A DNA stretch of 64,000 nucleotides from Candidatus Accumulibacter sp. ACC003. GTDB lineage: Bacteria; Pseudomonadota; Gammaproteobacteria; Burkholderiales; Rhodocyclaceae. Made by a program: the position numbers and the translations under genes. The stretch's first letter is position 1, and each line of letters opens with the position of its first letter. A model generated the notes under the pieces. That model was not told where the DNA came from. It saw nothing but the letters and a program-made list of their open reading frames with translations, and ran no database searches. The DNA is taken from the NCBI RefSeq assembly GCF_907163085.1, contig NZ_CAJQTX010000001.1, positions 186,001 through 250,000 on the forward strand. Direction: 5' to 3'. Shown here in pieces: positions 46,321 to 56,367 of the stretch.

Positions 46321-47202
46321 TCACAGCCGGCCCGCCTTGCGCAGCACTTCGCGAATCTGCGGCAGCGCCGCCTGCGCGGCCTTTTCGCCTTCGAGAATCG
46401 CGTCGTGGCGCGCCTGGAACTCGGTGGAGCCGACGGCGCCGACCTGCGGACGAATGACGACGTCGGCTTCCTTGAGTTCGTAGCGAGCAAGGCTCTGACC
46501 CATGATCGTGAAAGTCTGCATCAGGATGTCGAAGGTGCTGCGCACCGGCTGGTTGCCGGGAACGGCCGCGATGTCGACGGCGATGACCACGTCGGCGCCC
46601 ATCTGGCGTGCGGCACGGACCGGAATCAGGCTGCTCAGGCCGCCATCGACGTATTCGCGGCCGCTGATGCGCACCGGCTGAAAAATCCCCGGCACGGTCG
46701 CTGAAGCGCGTACCGCCATGCCGGTGTCGCCGGTGCGAAAGACGACGCTCTCGCCGCTGCGAAGATCGGTGGCAACGGCTCCGAAAGGTTTTTTCAGAGC
46801 CTCCAGCGGCCGCTGGCCGACCGCTTCATTGACGAACTTCTGTAGTGACTCGCCCTTGAGAACGCCGCGATCGGGTAGCGACCAGTCGCTGATTTTGGTC
46901 TCATCAAGCCGGTGCGCCAGCTTCTGCAGCTCGAAGCCGTTATTGCCGGCGGCGTAGAGCGCGCCGACCACCGCGCCGGCGCTGGTGCCGACGACGATGT
47001 CCGGAACGATGCCCTGACTCTCGAGCGCCTTGATCACGCCGACGTGCGCGAAACCGCGCGCTGCACCGCCGCCGAGAGCGAGGGCCAGCTTGACCGGTTT
47101 GCCGGGCAGCGTCGCTTGCGCGACCGGCAACGGCGGTTTGCTCGCACAGCCGCTGACGGCAGCGAGCGTGGCGAGGGCAGCGATGAGTAGCAGCTGACGC
47201 AT
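46321..47202 (-). CDS. Patatin-like phospholipase lipoprotein
   Basis: 293 residues. A lipoprotein signal (LLLIAALATLAAVSGC) places the mature protein on a membrane. The patatin fold shows the oxyanion loop GGGAARGFAHVGV, the nucleophile elbow GTSAG (Ser about 75) and the catalytic Asp in EYVDGG (about 190). It likely hydrolyses lipids at the envelope, similar to RssA-type proteins. It is transcribed towards benE with a 60-base gap. Confidence 0.88.
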   Translation of the reverse strand: MRQLLLIAALATLAAVSGCASKPPLPVAQATLPGKPVKLALALGGGAARGFAHVGVIKALESQGIVPDIVVGTSAGAVVGALYAAGNNGFELQKLAHRLDETKISDWSLPDRGVLKGESLQKFVNEAVGQRPLEALKKPFGAVATDLRSGESVVFRTGDTGMAVRASATVPGIFQPVRISGREYVDGGLSSLIPVRAARQMGADVVIAVDIAAVPGNQPVRSTFDILMQTFTIMGQSLARYELKEADVVIRPQVGAVGSTEFQARHDAILEGEKAAQAALPQIREVLRKAGRL

Positions 47203-47731
47203 GGATTTCCTTTCGTCGGATAAGCGCTTGCGCTACTTGGCCGTAGCGCGTTTTGTCCGGAGAGAGCGACGCCAGATCGGCCAGGTGGCCGCGCTCGCCA
47301 GCCTGGCCTGATCAGCGCGGACCGTAATGGTACGACTTCACGGCGAAGGTGGCCATCTTCCGCTTTGCCGACCGTGCCGAGTGGCTAGCCGCCGCTCGCG
47401 TCGCCGAGCAGTTGAAGGGCGATGGCTGCCGCGCCCGCAGGTGCGCCGAAGTGTCTGCTTGCTGCGCTTCTACGGACCGTCGTTCGGGCGGACCTTTTCC
47501 TTGCTTCCTGCCGGTAATTGTTTACCATCTGCCGGGTCGACGCGAGATTCGGAGCCCGTTTGGCATGCTGCCCAATGCTCTGGCTCTGGCCCATTTGTCG
47601 ATGCGCAGCCGGCAAGCGGCAGCATTTGCTGGCTACCTTTCGCGATCGAGACCTCCGGCGCCGGACAAGGCACAGGCCGATCAAGCCGCCACGCATAGTC
47701 GTGGCGCGGAAATTTTTGGAGAGAAGGAATC
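47203..47731. other. Intergenic region before the NYN gene
   Basis: About 530 bases between divergent genes. It should hold both promoters. One open frame (47349-47741) has a partly protein-like start (FRFADRAEWLAAARVAEQLKG) but no family match, and it overlaps the NYN gene start. I do not call it. Confidence 0.4.
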
Positions 47732-49150
47732 ATGGCTGTAGCGCCCGAAACCGCCAGCATGGCGCTGTTTTGTGACTTCGAGAACGTCGCCCTTGGCGTT
47801 CGCGATGCGAAGTACGACAAGTTCGACATCAAGCCGGTACTGGAGAAGCTGCTCCTCAAGGGCAGTATCGTCGTCAAGAAGGCCTATTGTGACTGGGAGC
47901 GATACAAGGGCTTCAAGGCCGCGATGCACGAAGCGAATTTCGAGCTGATCGAAATTCCACACCTGCGTCAGTCGGGCAAGAACTCGGCCGACATCCGCCT
48001 GGTCGTCGATGCGCTCGACCTGTGTTACACCAAGTCGCACGTCGACACCTTTGTGATCATCAGCGGCGATTCGGATTTTTCGCCGCTGGTTTCCAAGTTG
48101 CGCGAGAACGCCAAGTCGGTGATTGGCGTCGGCGTCAAGCAGTCGACTTCCGACTTGCTGATCGCCAACTGCGACGAGTTCATTTTCTATGACGACCTCG
48201 TGCGCGAGATGCAGCGCTCGGCGCGGCGCGATTCCAAGGAGGTGCAAGCGGTCGTCAGGCGCTCGCCGGAGGAGGACGCGCAGCGCAAGGAGGAACTCGA
48301 GGCGCGCCGGAGCAAGGCCGTCGAGCTGGCGGTGGCGACCTTCGACGCGCTGATCGGCGAGCGCGGCGACAGCAGCAAGATCTGGGCGTCGATGCTCAAG
48401 GAAGCGATCAAGCGGCGCAAGCCCGACTTCAACGAGTCCTACTATGGCTTTCGTGCTTTCGGCAACCTGCTCGAAGAGGCGCAGTCGCGCGGTTTGCTCG
48501 AGATCGGCCGTGACGAAAAATCGGGTAGCTACGTTTATCGTCGCAACGGTCTTGGTGGGCTGGCAGAGCCGAGCGCGCCGGCGTTTGCCGCGCCGGCTGT
48601 GGCTGGCGAAGCGCCAATCGACAGCGCTGTGACTGAGGAGCTGGCCGATTCGGTCGGCGGCGGCCGCAAGGGGCAGGGCCGACGGAAAGCGGGCGAGAAA
48701 GGCGGCAAGCGAAGCCGCGAGCCGAAGGCGAGCAAGGAGGAGGGCGTCGACCTAAAGGAGGGCGTCGTAAAGGAGGAGCGCGTTGACGCAACCAACGCTG
48801 ATGGTGGCGCGTTGGGGCAGCCTGAGTTGGGTCAACCCGAGCCGTGGCGCGACGAGGTCCCTGCACTCGAATCGCCGGCGCTGCCAGAAGCGCGCAAGTC
48901 GGCGGCCACAAGCAGACCGACACGACGGGCGCGGCCCACAAGAGCAGACAAGGTGCCGCCTGGAGAAGAGGCGCCGGCCGCGCCAGCGACAGTCGCCGAG
49001 CGTGGCGACAGCGGCAGCGACTCGCAGCCGGCCGTGGTCGCGGTGGTTGCGGGCGAGGCGGTGGCGAGTGAGGCGGCGGAGCCGGTCAAAAAAGCAGCAA
49101 CGCGTAGTCGGCGGCCGCGCAAACCGAAGGTTGCGCCGGAAGCGGGCTAA
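47732..49150 (+). CDS. NYN-domain (LabA-like) protein with OST-HTH/LOTUS domain
   Basis: 472 residues, ATG 47732 after GAAGGAA. The NYN PIN-like nuclease domain (about 8-155) has the acidic residues in ALFCDFENVALG, KNSADIRLVVDALDL and FVIISGDSDFSPLV. Residues 190-265 form an OST-HTH/LOTUS-like RNA-binding domain (SKIWASMLKEAIKRRKPDFN, LLEEAQSRGLLEI). The last 200 residues are low-complexity, rich in Ala, Glu, Lys and Arg, ending in basic RRPRKPK. It is probably an RNA-binding or RNA-cleaving regulator. A strong terminator follows at 49210. Confidence 0.85.
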   Translation: MAVAPETASMALFCDFENVALGVRDAKYDKFDIKPVLEKLLLKGSIVVKKAYCDWERYKGFKAAMHEANFELIEIPHLRQSGKNSADIRLVVDALDLCYTKSHVDTFVIISGDSDFSPLVSKLRENAKSVIGVGVKQSTSDLLIANCDEFIFYDDLVREMQRSARRDSKEVQAVVRRSPEEDAQRKEELEARRSKAVELAVATFDALIGERGDSSKIWASMLKEAIKRRKPDFNESYYGFRAFGNLLEEAQSRGLLEIGRDEKSGSYVYRRNGLGGLAEPSAPAFAAPAVAGEAPIDSAVTEELADSVGGGRKGQGRRKAGEKGGKRSREPKASKEEGVDLKEGVVKEERVDATNADGGALGQPELGQPEPWRDEVPALESPALPEARKSAATSRPTRRARPTRADKVPPGEEAPAAPATVAERGDSGSDSQPAVVAVVAGEAVASEAAEPVKKAATRSRRPRKPKVAPEAG

Positions 49151-49209
49151 TCACCAGTCGCGGCAGCGGTGCCGGCAGGTGCCAGGATTGCGAGCCGCGA
49201 CTTTCAGCA

Positions 49210-49243
49210 AAAGAAAGCCGCGACTCGCGTCGCGGCTTTCTTT
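49210..49243. terminator. Intrinsic terminator after the NYN gene
   Basis: A perfect 15-bp stem (AAAGAAAGCCGCGAC with its complement) around a TCGC loop, ending in T's, with A's on the other side. It can work in both directions and also closes the pan operon. Confidence 0.85.
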
Positions 49244-49265
49244 GGCGGCTGGCCCGTTCTTGCGC

Positions 49266-49649
49266 TCAGGCCGCAGCCTGCGTCGGAATCATCCCGGCGA
49301 TACGGACAATCCGGTTCTGGGTGTCGACATAGATCAGGTGCGGTGCATATTTCGCGAGTTCGACCTCGTTATAGACCGCGAAGCTGGCGATGATCAGGAT
49401 GTCGCCCGGCGCGGCGCGGCGCGCGGCCGAGCCATTTACCGAGATGACGCCGGATCCACGCTCGGCGCGCAGCGCGTAGGTCGTAAAGCGCTCGCCGTTG
49501 TTGACGTTCCAGATGTCGATCTGTTCGTACTCACGAATATTCGCCGCGTCCAGAAGATCCTCGTCGATGGCGCACGAACCTTCATAGTGGAGCTCGGCGT
49601 GCGTGGTGCTGACGCGGTGCAGCTTCGACTTCAGCATTGTCCTCTGCAT
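49266..49649 (-). CDS. panD: Aspartate 1-decarboxylase
   Basis: 127 residues, the usual length. It makes beta-alanine from aspartate for pantothenate. The proenzyme self-cleaves at Gly-Ser in YEGSCAID (Ser25 becomes the pyruvoyl group). Other conserved parts are [30 protein letters not shown] and IIASFA. It lies last in the panB-panC-panD series, 42 bases after panC. Confidence 0.95.
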   Translation of the reverse strand: MQRTMLKSKLHRVSTTHAELHYEGSCAIDEDLLDAANIREYEQIDIWNVNNGERFTTYALRAERGSGVISVNGSAARRAAPGDILIIASFAVYNEVELAKYAPHLIYVDTQNRIVRIAGMIPTQAAA

Positions 49650-49691
49650 GGAATCACCGGGGTTTTGAGTTAGGGAAGGGCATTGTAGCGG

Positions 49692-50552
49692 CTAATTGCC
49701 GCCTGTCAACGGCCCCTTTTTGGGATTGATTTCGACATTGTCGATTAGCCGTGCAGAGCCCAGTCGGCTCGCTGCAAGGACCACCAACGGCCCCGCTGCA
49801 GGGTGGCTGGGGACTTGCAGGTCGGCCTGCAGACGAATCGCGACGTAGTCTGTTTGCCAGCCATGCTGGTCGAGTTCCTCGCTTGCCTGCCGTTCGAGTT
49901 GTGTGAAGTCGCTTGCGCCGGCGAGTACCGCTGCGGCGATTCGGCGCAGGATGCGTTGCAGGCGTGGTGCCTCGGCGCGCTCGGCCGCCGACAGGTAGGA
50001 GTTGCGCGAAGAGAGCGCCAGGCCGTCGTCGGCGCGGACCGTCTCGCCGCCGATGACGTCGATCGGCAAGGCCAACTGACGCGTCATGTTGCGCAGTACC
50101 AGCAGCTGCTGATAGTCCTTCTTTCCGAACAGCGCCGCTTGCGGCTGCACGATGTTGAACAGTTTGAGGACTACGGTGGCGACACCACGAAAGTGGCCGG
50201 GGCGAAATTCGCCATCGAGCTGATTCTGGATTGCCGGTGGGTCTACCTGGTAGGTCTGCGGTTCGGGGTAAAGCTCGGTCTCGGTCGGTGCCAGGAGCAG
50301 GTCGACGCCAGCGCCGGATAGCCGCTCGCAGTCCTCGGTGAAGGTGCGCGGATAGCGGTCGAAGTCGTCACTTGGTCCGAACTGCAGGCGATTGACGAAG
50401 ATCGTGGCGACGACCGTATCGCCATGCACGCGCGCTTCTTTCATCAGCGCGATGTGGCCGGCGTGCAGGTTGCCCATGGTCGGCACCAGGACGACGCGGC
50501 CACGGTTTCTCAGCGCCAGGCGCAGTTCGGGGATCGAGGAGGGGATCTGCAT
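49692..50552 (-). CDS. panC: Pantothenate synthetase
   Basis: 286 residues. It joins pantoate and beta-alanine using ATP. The nucleotidyltransferase HIGH-type motif is [11 protein letters not shown], followed by [29 protein letters not shown] and the KMSKS-like SSRNSYLS. The sequence is complete. A tandem repeat separates it from panB. Confidence 0.95.
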   Translation of the reverse strand: MQIPSSIPELRLALRNRGRVVLVPTMGNLHAGHIALMKEARVHGDTVVATIFVNRLQFGPSDDFDRYPRTFTEDCERLSGAGVDLLLAPTETELYPEPQTYQVDPPAIQNQLDGEFRPGHFRGVATVVLKLFNIVQPQAALFGKKDYQQLLVLRNMTRQLALPIDVIGGETVRADDGLALSSRNSYLSAAERAEAPRLQRILRRIAAAVLAGASDFTQLERQASEELDQHGWQTDYVAIRLQADLQVPSHPAAGPLVVLAASRLGSARLIDNVEINPKKGPLTGGN

Positions 50553-50607
50553 GGTTTGATGAGACCTCTAAGGAACCTGGCGGGAAGCTGTAGTTCCGGG
50601 TTGCGGG

Positions 50608-50661
50608 TGAGTGGTGAGTGGTGAGTGGTGAGTGGTGAGTGGTGAGTGGTGAGTGGTGAGT
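50608..50661. repeat. Tandem repeat of TGAGTGG between panB and panC
   Basis: Seven exact copies of the 7-base unit TGAGTGG (50608-50656) plus a partial eighth. A unit length not divisible by three and perfect copies suggest a slippage-prone, variable locus. It lies within the 200-base panB-panC gap and may affect read-through between the two. Confidence 0.9.
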
Positions 50662-50753
50662 TCGGCGGGCATACGCTGCCGGATCATCGCGGCAGCGGCC
50701 GAGCGTAGTGCCCGAGCGCCGTCATGGCGTCGTCGTCGCGTCCGCGCCGCTCT

Positions 50754-51566
50754 TCAGTAGCAGTGTTCCGCAGCCGGGAAGCTGCCGTCCTTTACGGCGG
50801 TGACGTAGGCGGCGATGGCCGCGGCGATCGATGCCTGGCCGCTCATGAAGTTCCTGACAAAGCGAGCCTTCTTGCCGCTCGAGATGTCGAGCATGTCATG
50901 CAGCACCAGCACCTGCCCAGAGCACTCGCGGCTGGCGCCAATGCCGATCGTCGGGATCGCCAGCCGCTCGGTGACTTCGACCGCCAGGGCCACCGGGATG
51001 GCTTCAAGGACGATCAGCGTTGCGCCGGCGTTCTGCTGGGCGAGGGCGTCGGCAAGCACTCTGGCAGCGTCCGAGTCATCCTTGCCCTGGACGCGGTAGC
51101 CGCCGAGCTGATGAACCGATTGCGGCGTCAGCCCGACGTGTGCGCAGACCGGGATTCCCCGGCTGGTCAGGAAGCGCGTTGTTTCGACCATCTCCGCGCC
51201 GCCTTCGAGTTTGACCATCTGCGCGCCGCTGGCGAGCAGCAACACCGCATTGCGTAGCGCTCGCTGCGGGCTTTCCTGGAAGCTGCCGAAGGGCATGTCG
51301 GCAATCACCAGCGGCCGTGTGCTGGCACGGGCGACGCTGGCGGTGTGGTAGGCGACGTCAGCGAGGGTTACCGGCAAGGTCGAGTCGTGACCTTGCAGGA
51401 CCATGCCAAGCGAGTCGCCGATCAGCAATACGTCTACGCCGGCCGCTTCGCAGAGCTGCGCGAAACTGGCGTCGTAGCAGGTGAGCATAGCGATCTTGTC
51501 GCCCTTGGCACGCATCTTGGCCAGGTCGACGTGCGTCAGCCGGCGCGTCGCAACGTGGGTGGACAT
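50754..51566 (-). CDS. panB: 3-methyl-2-oxobutanoate hydroxymethyltransferase
   Basis: 270 residues. It makes ketopantoate from 2-oxoisovalerate and methylene-tetrahydrofolate. Conserved: [25 protein letters not shown] with the Mg-binding Asp, [15 protein letters not shown], and IGIGAS near the C-terminus. It starts six bases after the kinase gene upstream, so the two are probably one transcript. Confidence 0.95.
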   Translation of the reverse strand: MSTHVATRRLTHVDLAKMRAKGDKIAMLTCYDASFAQLCEAAGVDVLLIGDSLGMVLQGHDSTLPVTLADVAYHTASVARASTRPLVIADMPFGSFQESPQRALRNAVLLLASGAQMVKLEGGAEMVETTRFLTSRGIPVCAHVGLTPQSVHQLGGYRVQGKDDSDAARVLADALAQQNAGATLIVLEAIPVALAVEVTERLAIPTIGIGASRECSGQVLVLHDMLDISSGKKARFVRNFMSGQASIAAAIAAYVTAVKDGSFPAAEHCY

Positions 51567-51572
51567 GGGTTT

Positions 51573-52226
51573 TTACTCTCCCCGGTTGAAATATTCGCGG
51601 TGTCCGCGCATCGCTTCGATGCGCTTGACGAGCAGGTGGAAGTCGTCGTCGGAATCGACGAAATTGAGGTTTTCGGAGTTGACCACCATCACTGGTGCCG
51701 CGTCGTAGTTGTGAAAAAAGTGCATATAGCTTTCCGCGAGGGCGCTCAGGTAGGCGTCGCCAATACGGCGCTCGTAGTCGATGCCGCGCTTGCGCACGCG
51801 GGCAATCAGTGTTTCCGGTTTGGCTTGCAGGTAGATCACCAGGTCGGGTGCCGCGACCGCTGCTGCGAGATGGTCGTAGACCTTGCGGTAGAGTCCGTAC
51901 TCTTCTTCGCTGAGCGTCAGCAGCGCGAACAGCGGATCTTTCTCGAGCAGGTAGTCGGCGACCACCGAGCGGCTGCAGAAATCGGGCTGCGCGAGCGCAC
52001 GCGTCTTGTCGAGACGCTGAAAAAGGAAGAACAGCTGTGTTTGTAGGGCAAAGCGCTGCTGGTCCTGATAAAAGCGACTTAGAAAGGGGTTTAGTTCGGG
52101 TTGCTCGAGCAACAGCTGCGCGTCGATGTGCTCGCCCAGGCGCCGGGCCAGGCTGCTCTTGCCGGCGCCCATCGGACCTTCGACGACGACGTGGCGGGCT
52201 GTGCGGAGGGTATTGCGTGCAGACAT
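51573..52226 (-). CDS. Deoxynucleoside kinase family protein
   Basis: 217 residues. P-loop VVEGPMGAGKSSLA at the N-terminus, the base-recognition FFLFQRLDKTR, the DRS-like SRSVVADYLLEKDPLFA and the lid RVRKRGIDYERRI. It resembles dGK/dCK-type kinases. In beta- and gammaproteobacteria such genes often precede panB. It probably salvages deoxynucleosides. Confidence 0.88.
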   Translation of the reverse strand: MSARNTLRTARHVVVEGPMGAGKSSLARRLGEHIDAQLLLEQPELNPFLSRFYQDQQRFALQTQLFFLFQRLDKTRALAQPDFCSRSVVADYLLEKDPLFALLTLSEEEYGLYRKVYDHLAAAVAAPDLVIYLQAKPETLIARVRKRGIDYERRIGDAYLSALAESYMHFFHNYDAAPVMVVNSENLNFVDSDDDFHLLVKRIEAMRGHREYFNRGE

Positions 52227-52250
52227 GAAAAGGCGGCAGTCGATGCCGGG

Positions 52251-53375
52251 TCAGTGTCTCTGGGAAGAAAGTGCGTCGGGCCTGGCGTCACCGTCCCGAG
52301 CCATTTTATTGAGGCTCTGGAGGACGCTCATGCTGGCGGTCTCCATCTCCTCGACGGCATCAACGGCCGCGGCAAAATGGCCTGCACGATAGGCGTCGAC
52401 GGCAGCCCGGCCTTGCCGGTGAAGCTCTTGGTGAGGTGTTTCGATCGCCCGGTAACCGGCGAGCGTCGCGCAGCAGACCTTGCCCTCGCCTTCGTAATAC
52501 CATTTACCCAGGCGGCAGTCCGTGTGGCTGGGAAAGTCGTCGGCCTTACACTCGGAAGTACCCATGAGTACCTGATAGACGTCGAACTTGAACAACAGAT
52601 GATCGATCTTCGCCAGCTCGACGAAGCTGCGCAGCGCGGCAACGCCAACGGTTCGTTCCATCTGCCTGGCCAGGCTGGTAAAGCCGCCAATTGCCGCCGA
52701 CGCCTCTTTGCCCTGTTCGCTGAACGAGTCCGATTGCTCGGCCAGTCCGCCGATACTCGTCTGCGCCAGGCTGGTCTCGTGTTGGATGCTGGCGACCAAT
52801 CGCGAAATGTCGCTGGTGGCGTGCGTCGTCCGGTCAGCGAGCTCGCGAACTTCGTCGGCGACGACGGCAAAACCGCGACCGGCTTCGCCGGCACGCGCCG
52901 CTTCGATGGCCGCGTTCAGCGCCAGGAGATTGGTTTGGTCGGCGATTTCCTTGATCAGGTGGACGATGCCGCCGATCTTCGTCGTACTGTCTTGCAGACT
53001 GACGACTTTTTCGAGGGCACTGCGCGAGTCGGTCGCCAGCTGGTCCAAGTCGGTGCTGATGGAGTGCATCGAGTCGTGACTGCTCGCGCCGATGGCGGCC
53101 GCGTCAACGGTCGCTTTCTTTTCGTCGCGCAGGCGATGGGCCAGTTCGCCGATGGTCTGTTGTGACTCGGCCAGCGACTGGCGATACGACTGGAAGGCGG
53201 CAAATAGCCGCTGCAATTCGCTACGGTCCTGGGCGACCGCTTGCGAAGCGTGCACGCCCGCGTCGCGCTGCGCCGCGGCCGATTCGAGCTGGTCGCGCAG
53301 GTTCTGGTTCTGCTGTGCGAGCTCGCTGACGCGCCGCTCGAGGTCACGAACTTTCTCTCCGCATCCGAAAAACAC
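52251..53375 (-). CDS. Soluble methyl-accepting chemotaxis protein with CZB zinc-binding domain
   Basis: 374 residues with no membrane segment. An N-terminal coiled coil (about 5-60) leads into the MCP signalling domain, with the hairpin tip [16 protein letters not shown] (about 170). The C-terminal CZB domain has the zinc ligands in [23 protein letters not shown] and HQELH. CZB receptors sense zinc or oxidants such as hypochlorous acid in characterised cases. It starts 24 bases after nothing related and precedes the kinase gene by 24 bases. Confidence 0.9.
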   Translation of the reverse strand: MFFGCGEKVRDLERRVSELAQQNQNLRDQLESAAAQRDAGVHASQAVAQDRSELQRLFAAFQSYRQSLAESQQTIGELAHRLRDEKKATVDAAAIGASSHDSMHSISTDLDQLATDSRSALEKVVSLQDSTTKIGGIVHLIKEIADQTNLLALNAAIEAARAGEAGRGFAVVADEVRELADRTTHATSDISRLVASIQHETSLAQTSIGGLAEQSDSFSEQGKEASAAIGGFTSLARQMERTVGVAALRSFVELAKIDHLLFKFDVYQVLMGTSECKADDFPSHTDCRLGKWYYEGEGKVCCATLAGYRAIETPHQELHRQGRAAVDAYRAGHFAAAVDAVEEMETASMSVLQSLNKMARDGDARPDALSSQRH

Positions 53376-53575
53376 GCTTTTCTCCCGCTGGCAAGGGGCC
53401 GCTGGTGGTGGCTGTGCGGTGAGCTCCGACAGCCGATGAAATCAAAAGGGGTCTAGGATACACAGAGCAGCGCCCCGATGGTCAGGTTTGCGCGCCACAG
53501 GTGTGCAAAATAACTGCACGCCCGGGCCAGCGCGGCGAGCTCACCCTCAAAAACCGACCACTTGCTCAGCGGCAG

Positions 53576-54204
53576 TCAGCGACGTCTGACCACGCAGGGT
53601 TCAGCCAGCGCGGCCCGCACTGAATCGTCGAGATTGCGGACGTTGGCGAAATTGCTGTCCCAGAGGTCGGCATCGGTAAAGTCGGCCGCTTCGAGGTTGG
53701 CGCCATTGAACAGCGCGTGGCAGTCGCGAATCGAGCCACCGCTGAGGTCAATTCCTTCCATCAGGACGTCTTTGAGGTAGGCGCCGGAGAAATCGGCGCC
53801 CGCGGCCTTGGCGTTGATCAGGTTGGCGCCGAAGAGATTGGCGCTACGCGCGTCGGCGCCGGCGAGACTGGCGTCGTCGAAAGTTGCGTGAAACAGGTCG
53901 GCATTGCGGAGGTCGGCGCTGGCCAGGTTGGCGCCGGTGAAATTGGCCCATTTGGTGTTGCTGCCGCGCAGGTCGGTTTCGCCGAGGTCGGCCCGGCGGA
54001 AGTCCGTGCTCGCCATGCGGGCGCCGGCCAGACGTGCCCCGCGCGCAAGTCCTTGCCGCTCAGGTTCTGGCGTGAAAATTCGCCGTGCGCGAGATCGGTC
54101 GCCGCTTGCGGAAGCTGGCAGTTGCCTGCCGGCAAATTATCGGCAAGCGCGTCGGCAACGGTAGCGCTGAGTGCCCGCGCAGCGAGCAGCGGGACAGGCT
54201 TCAT
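53576..54204 (-). pseudogene. Secreted pentapeptide-repeat protein, frameshifted
   Basis: A start at 54204 gives a signal-peptide-like N-terminus (MKPVPLLAARALSATVADALA) and then HGEFSRQNLSGKDLRAG. At about 54038 the frame is lost; the next frame resumes ARLAGARMASTDFRRADLGETDL and continues with A(D/N)LxX repeats to 53576. One inserted base would fuse them into about 209 residues. Pentapeptide repeats form a right-handed beta-helix. The 146-residue downstream part from ATG 54016 is open on its own. Confidence 0.75.
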
Positions 54205-54311
54205 CAGACTCGACTTCCAGTGCGCACAGAGCGTTGATTCTAGGCTTGATCGTCAACGCGCCGCTAGTATTTTCCTTGCGACTTCGTGCTACGGCCTTAG
54301 CGTTGCCCAGC

Positions 54312-55151
54312 CTAACTGGCCAGCGCTTCGCCCATGCGGATCGAGCCGGCTGGCGCCCACGCTGGATTGAAGCTCAGAACGTCTGCAGGGAAGAGCATGA
54401 CCACCGTCGAGCCGAGCAGGAAGCGGCCCATCTCGTCGCCTTTCCCGAGGACGATCTGCTGGCCGTGGTAAGACCATTCGCGTAGTTTTCCGCTGCGCGG
54501 CGGATTGACCCGGCCGTGCCAGACGGTCGCCATGCTGCCGACAATTGTCGCGCCGACCAGCGCCATGGCGAAGCAGCCAAACGCCGCCTCAAAGACGCAG
54601 ACGACGCGCTCGTTGCGGGCGAAGAGCCCCGGGACGCCGCGCGCGGTCGCCGGATTGACCGAGAACAGGTCGCCGGGAACGTGGATCATCCGCGTCAGGC
54701 GGCCGGTGACCGGCATGTGAATCCGGTGGTAGTCGCGCGGGCTGAGATACAGCGTCGCAAATTGGCCATCGGCGAAGCGCGCTGCCAGCTCGCTGTCGCC
54801 ACCCAGCAAGGCCGTGGTCGAGTAGTGGTGACCCTTGGCCTGAAAGATCTGGTCGTGTTCGATGCGGCCGAACTGGCTGATCGCGCCGTCGACCGGGCAC
54901 AGGAAATCGGCGTCGGCGAGCGGTCGGACGTCGGCGCGCAGCGGTCGCGTGAAGAAGTCGTTGAAGCTCGGGTAGCTGGTCGGGTCAGGATCGACGGCTT
55001 CGCTCAGGTCGACGCCGTAGCGGCGGACAAACCAGCGGATGACGGCGGTCGTCAGTTTGCCCGCTTCGGCTGCGGCGAGCGATCCGGCAAGGGTGGTCAG
55101 GGCCTGTTTGGGCAGCAGGTACTGCGCTAGTACGGTGAGACGATCGGACAC
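54312..55151 (-). CDS. psd: Phosphatidylserine decarboxylase proenzyme
   Basis: 279 residues. It converts phosphatidylserine to phosphatidylethanolamine at the inner membrane. Conserved: FNDFFTRPL, CPVDGAIS with the catalytic Asp, YLSPRDYHRIHMPVTG, and the LGST self-cleavage site (FLLGSTVVMLF), whose Ser forms the pyruvoyl group. Starts at the first ATG. Confidence 0.95.
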   Translation of the reverse strand: MSDRLTVLAQYLLPKQALTTLAGSLAAAEAGKLTTAVIRWFVRRYGVDLSEAVDPDPTSYPSFNDFFTRPLRADVRPLADADFLCPVDGAISQFGRIEHDQIFQAKGHHYSTTALLGGDSELAARFADGQFATLYLSPRDYHRIHMPVTGRLTRMIHVPGDLFSVNPATARGVPGLFARNERVVCVFEAAFGCFAMALVGATIVGSMATVWHGRVNPPRSGKLREWSYHGQQIVLGKGDEMGRFLLGSTVVMLFPADVLSFNPAWAPAGSIRMGEALAS

Positions 55152-55310
55152 GGTTGAGCCAGCTGGACGCGAAAAGAGCCAGGATTATACCGGTTCGGCC
55201 GACCGGCCGGCCGTGGCCGTGGCATGGTGACCGTGGGCGGGCGCCTGGCGCATGCCGCGTGCGCGGAACGTCGGGCCTCAGAACCAAGGCCGGCGAGCCG
55301 CCGGTGCAGC

Positions 55311-56366
55311 CTAGCGCAAGGAGGCGTTGATCTGCTCCAGAACGGCCGATCCCGGGCAGAGCTCGGCGGCGCCGAGAGTGTTCAAGGGCTCGTCGATGGT
55401 GTTCAGTTGTCGGTGCAGGTCGCAGGCTTCGGGGTCGACGTAGAGCAGTCCGGTGACCACTTCACCGCGCGCGGCGTGCTCGTGAACGTAGGCCATCGCG
55501 CGAACGCGGTCGGTGGGGTCGTACTCGGCGTGCAGTTTGCGCAGGCGTAGCACCGAGTCGTCGTGCTGGCGCACCTCGATGATCTCGCCCGCGCCATACT
55601 CGGCGGTGATCTCGTCGCGCTGCGGGAAGAAATCGAGTCGGTTAACGGCTTCGTTATGTTCGCGCACGTAGTCGTAGCTCTTGGTGCTGCCCGAGTGGTT
55701 GTTGAAGGCGATGCACGGCGAGACGACGTCGATCACGGCGGCGCCGGCGTGCGCGATCGCGGCGTGGATCAAGGGCACCAGTTGTTGTTTGTCGCCGGAG
55801 AAGCTGCGCGCCACAAAGGTCGCACCCATCACCAGCGCCAGGCTGGCGAGGTCGATCGGCGTGTCGTTGTTGGCCTGCCCGCGTTTCGATTTTGAACCCT
55901 TGTCGGCGGTCGCCGAGAACTGCCCCTTGGTGAGCCCGTAGACGCCGTTGTTTTCGACGATGTAGGTCATGTTGACGCCACGGCGCAGCACGTGCGCAAA
56001 CTGCCCGAGACCAATCGACGCCGAGTCGCCATCGCCCGAAACGCCGAGGTAGATCAGCTCGCGGTTGGCCAGATTGGCGCCGGTGAGGACCGAGGGCATG
56101 CGTCCGTGCACGGTATTGAAGCCGTGCGAGTTGCCGAGGAAGTAGTCGGGTGTCTTCGACGAGCAGCCTATCCCCGAGAGTTTGGCGACGCGGTGCGGCT
56201 CGATATCGAGTTCCCAGCACGCCTGGATAATCGCCGCCGAGATCGAGTCGTGGCCGCAGCCCGCGCACAGCGTCGAGATCTTGCCCTCGTAATCGCGGCG
56301 GGTATACCCGACGCGGTTTTTGGCGAGACTGGGATGGTGGAGTTTGGGTTTGGCGAGGTAGGTCAT
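55311..56366 (-). CDS. korB: 2-oxoacid:acceptor oxidoreductase, beta (TPP) subunit
   Basis: 351 residues from ATG 56366, which follows the alpha stop by one base; a longer frame inside korA was not used. It has CAGCGHDSISAAI and GIGCSSKTPDYF iron-sulfur/substrate motifs, and the TPP-binding VSGDGDSASIGLGQF with NNGVYGLTKGQFS. It works with KorA to oxidise a 2-oxoacid (2-oxoglutarate most likely) to its acyl-CoA. Confidence 0.9.
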   Translation of the reverse strand: MTYLAKPKLHHPSLAKNRVGYTRRDYEGKISTLCAGCGHDSISAAIIQACWELDIEPHRVAKLSGIGCSSKTPDYFLGNSHGFNTVHGRMPSVLTGANLANRELIYLGVSGDGDSASIGLGQFAHVLRRGVNMTYIVENNGVYGLTKGQFSATADKGSKSKRGQANNDTPIDLASLALVMGATFVARSFSGDKQQLVPLIHAAIAHAGAAVIDVVSPCIAFNNHSGSTKSYDYVREHNEAVNRLDFFPQRDEITAEYGAGEIIEVRQHDDSVLRLRKLHAEYDPTDRVRAMAYVHEHAARGEVVTGLLYVDPEACDLHRQLNTIDEPLNTLGAAELCPGSAVLEQINASLR

Positions 56367-56367
56367 C

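Noticed and set aside
45232-46704. A 490-codon plus-strand frame across benE and the patatin gene
   Set aside because: Composition is that of a shadow frame (Gly, Asp, Arg, Gln rich) and it spans two clear genes on the other strand.
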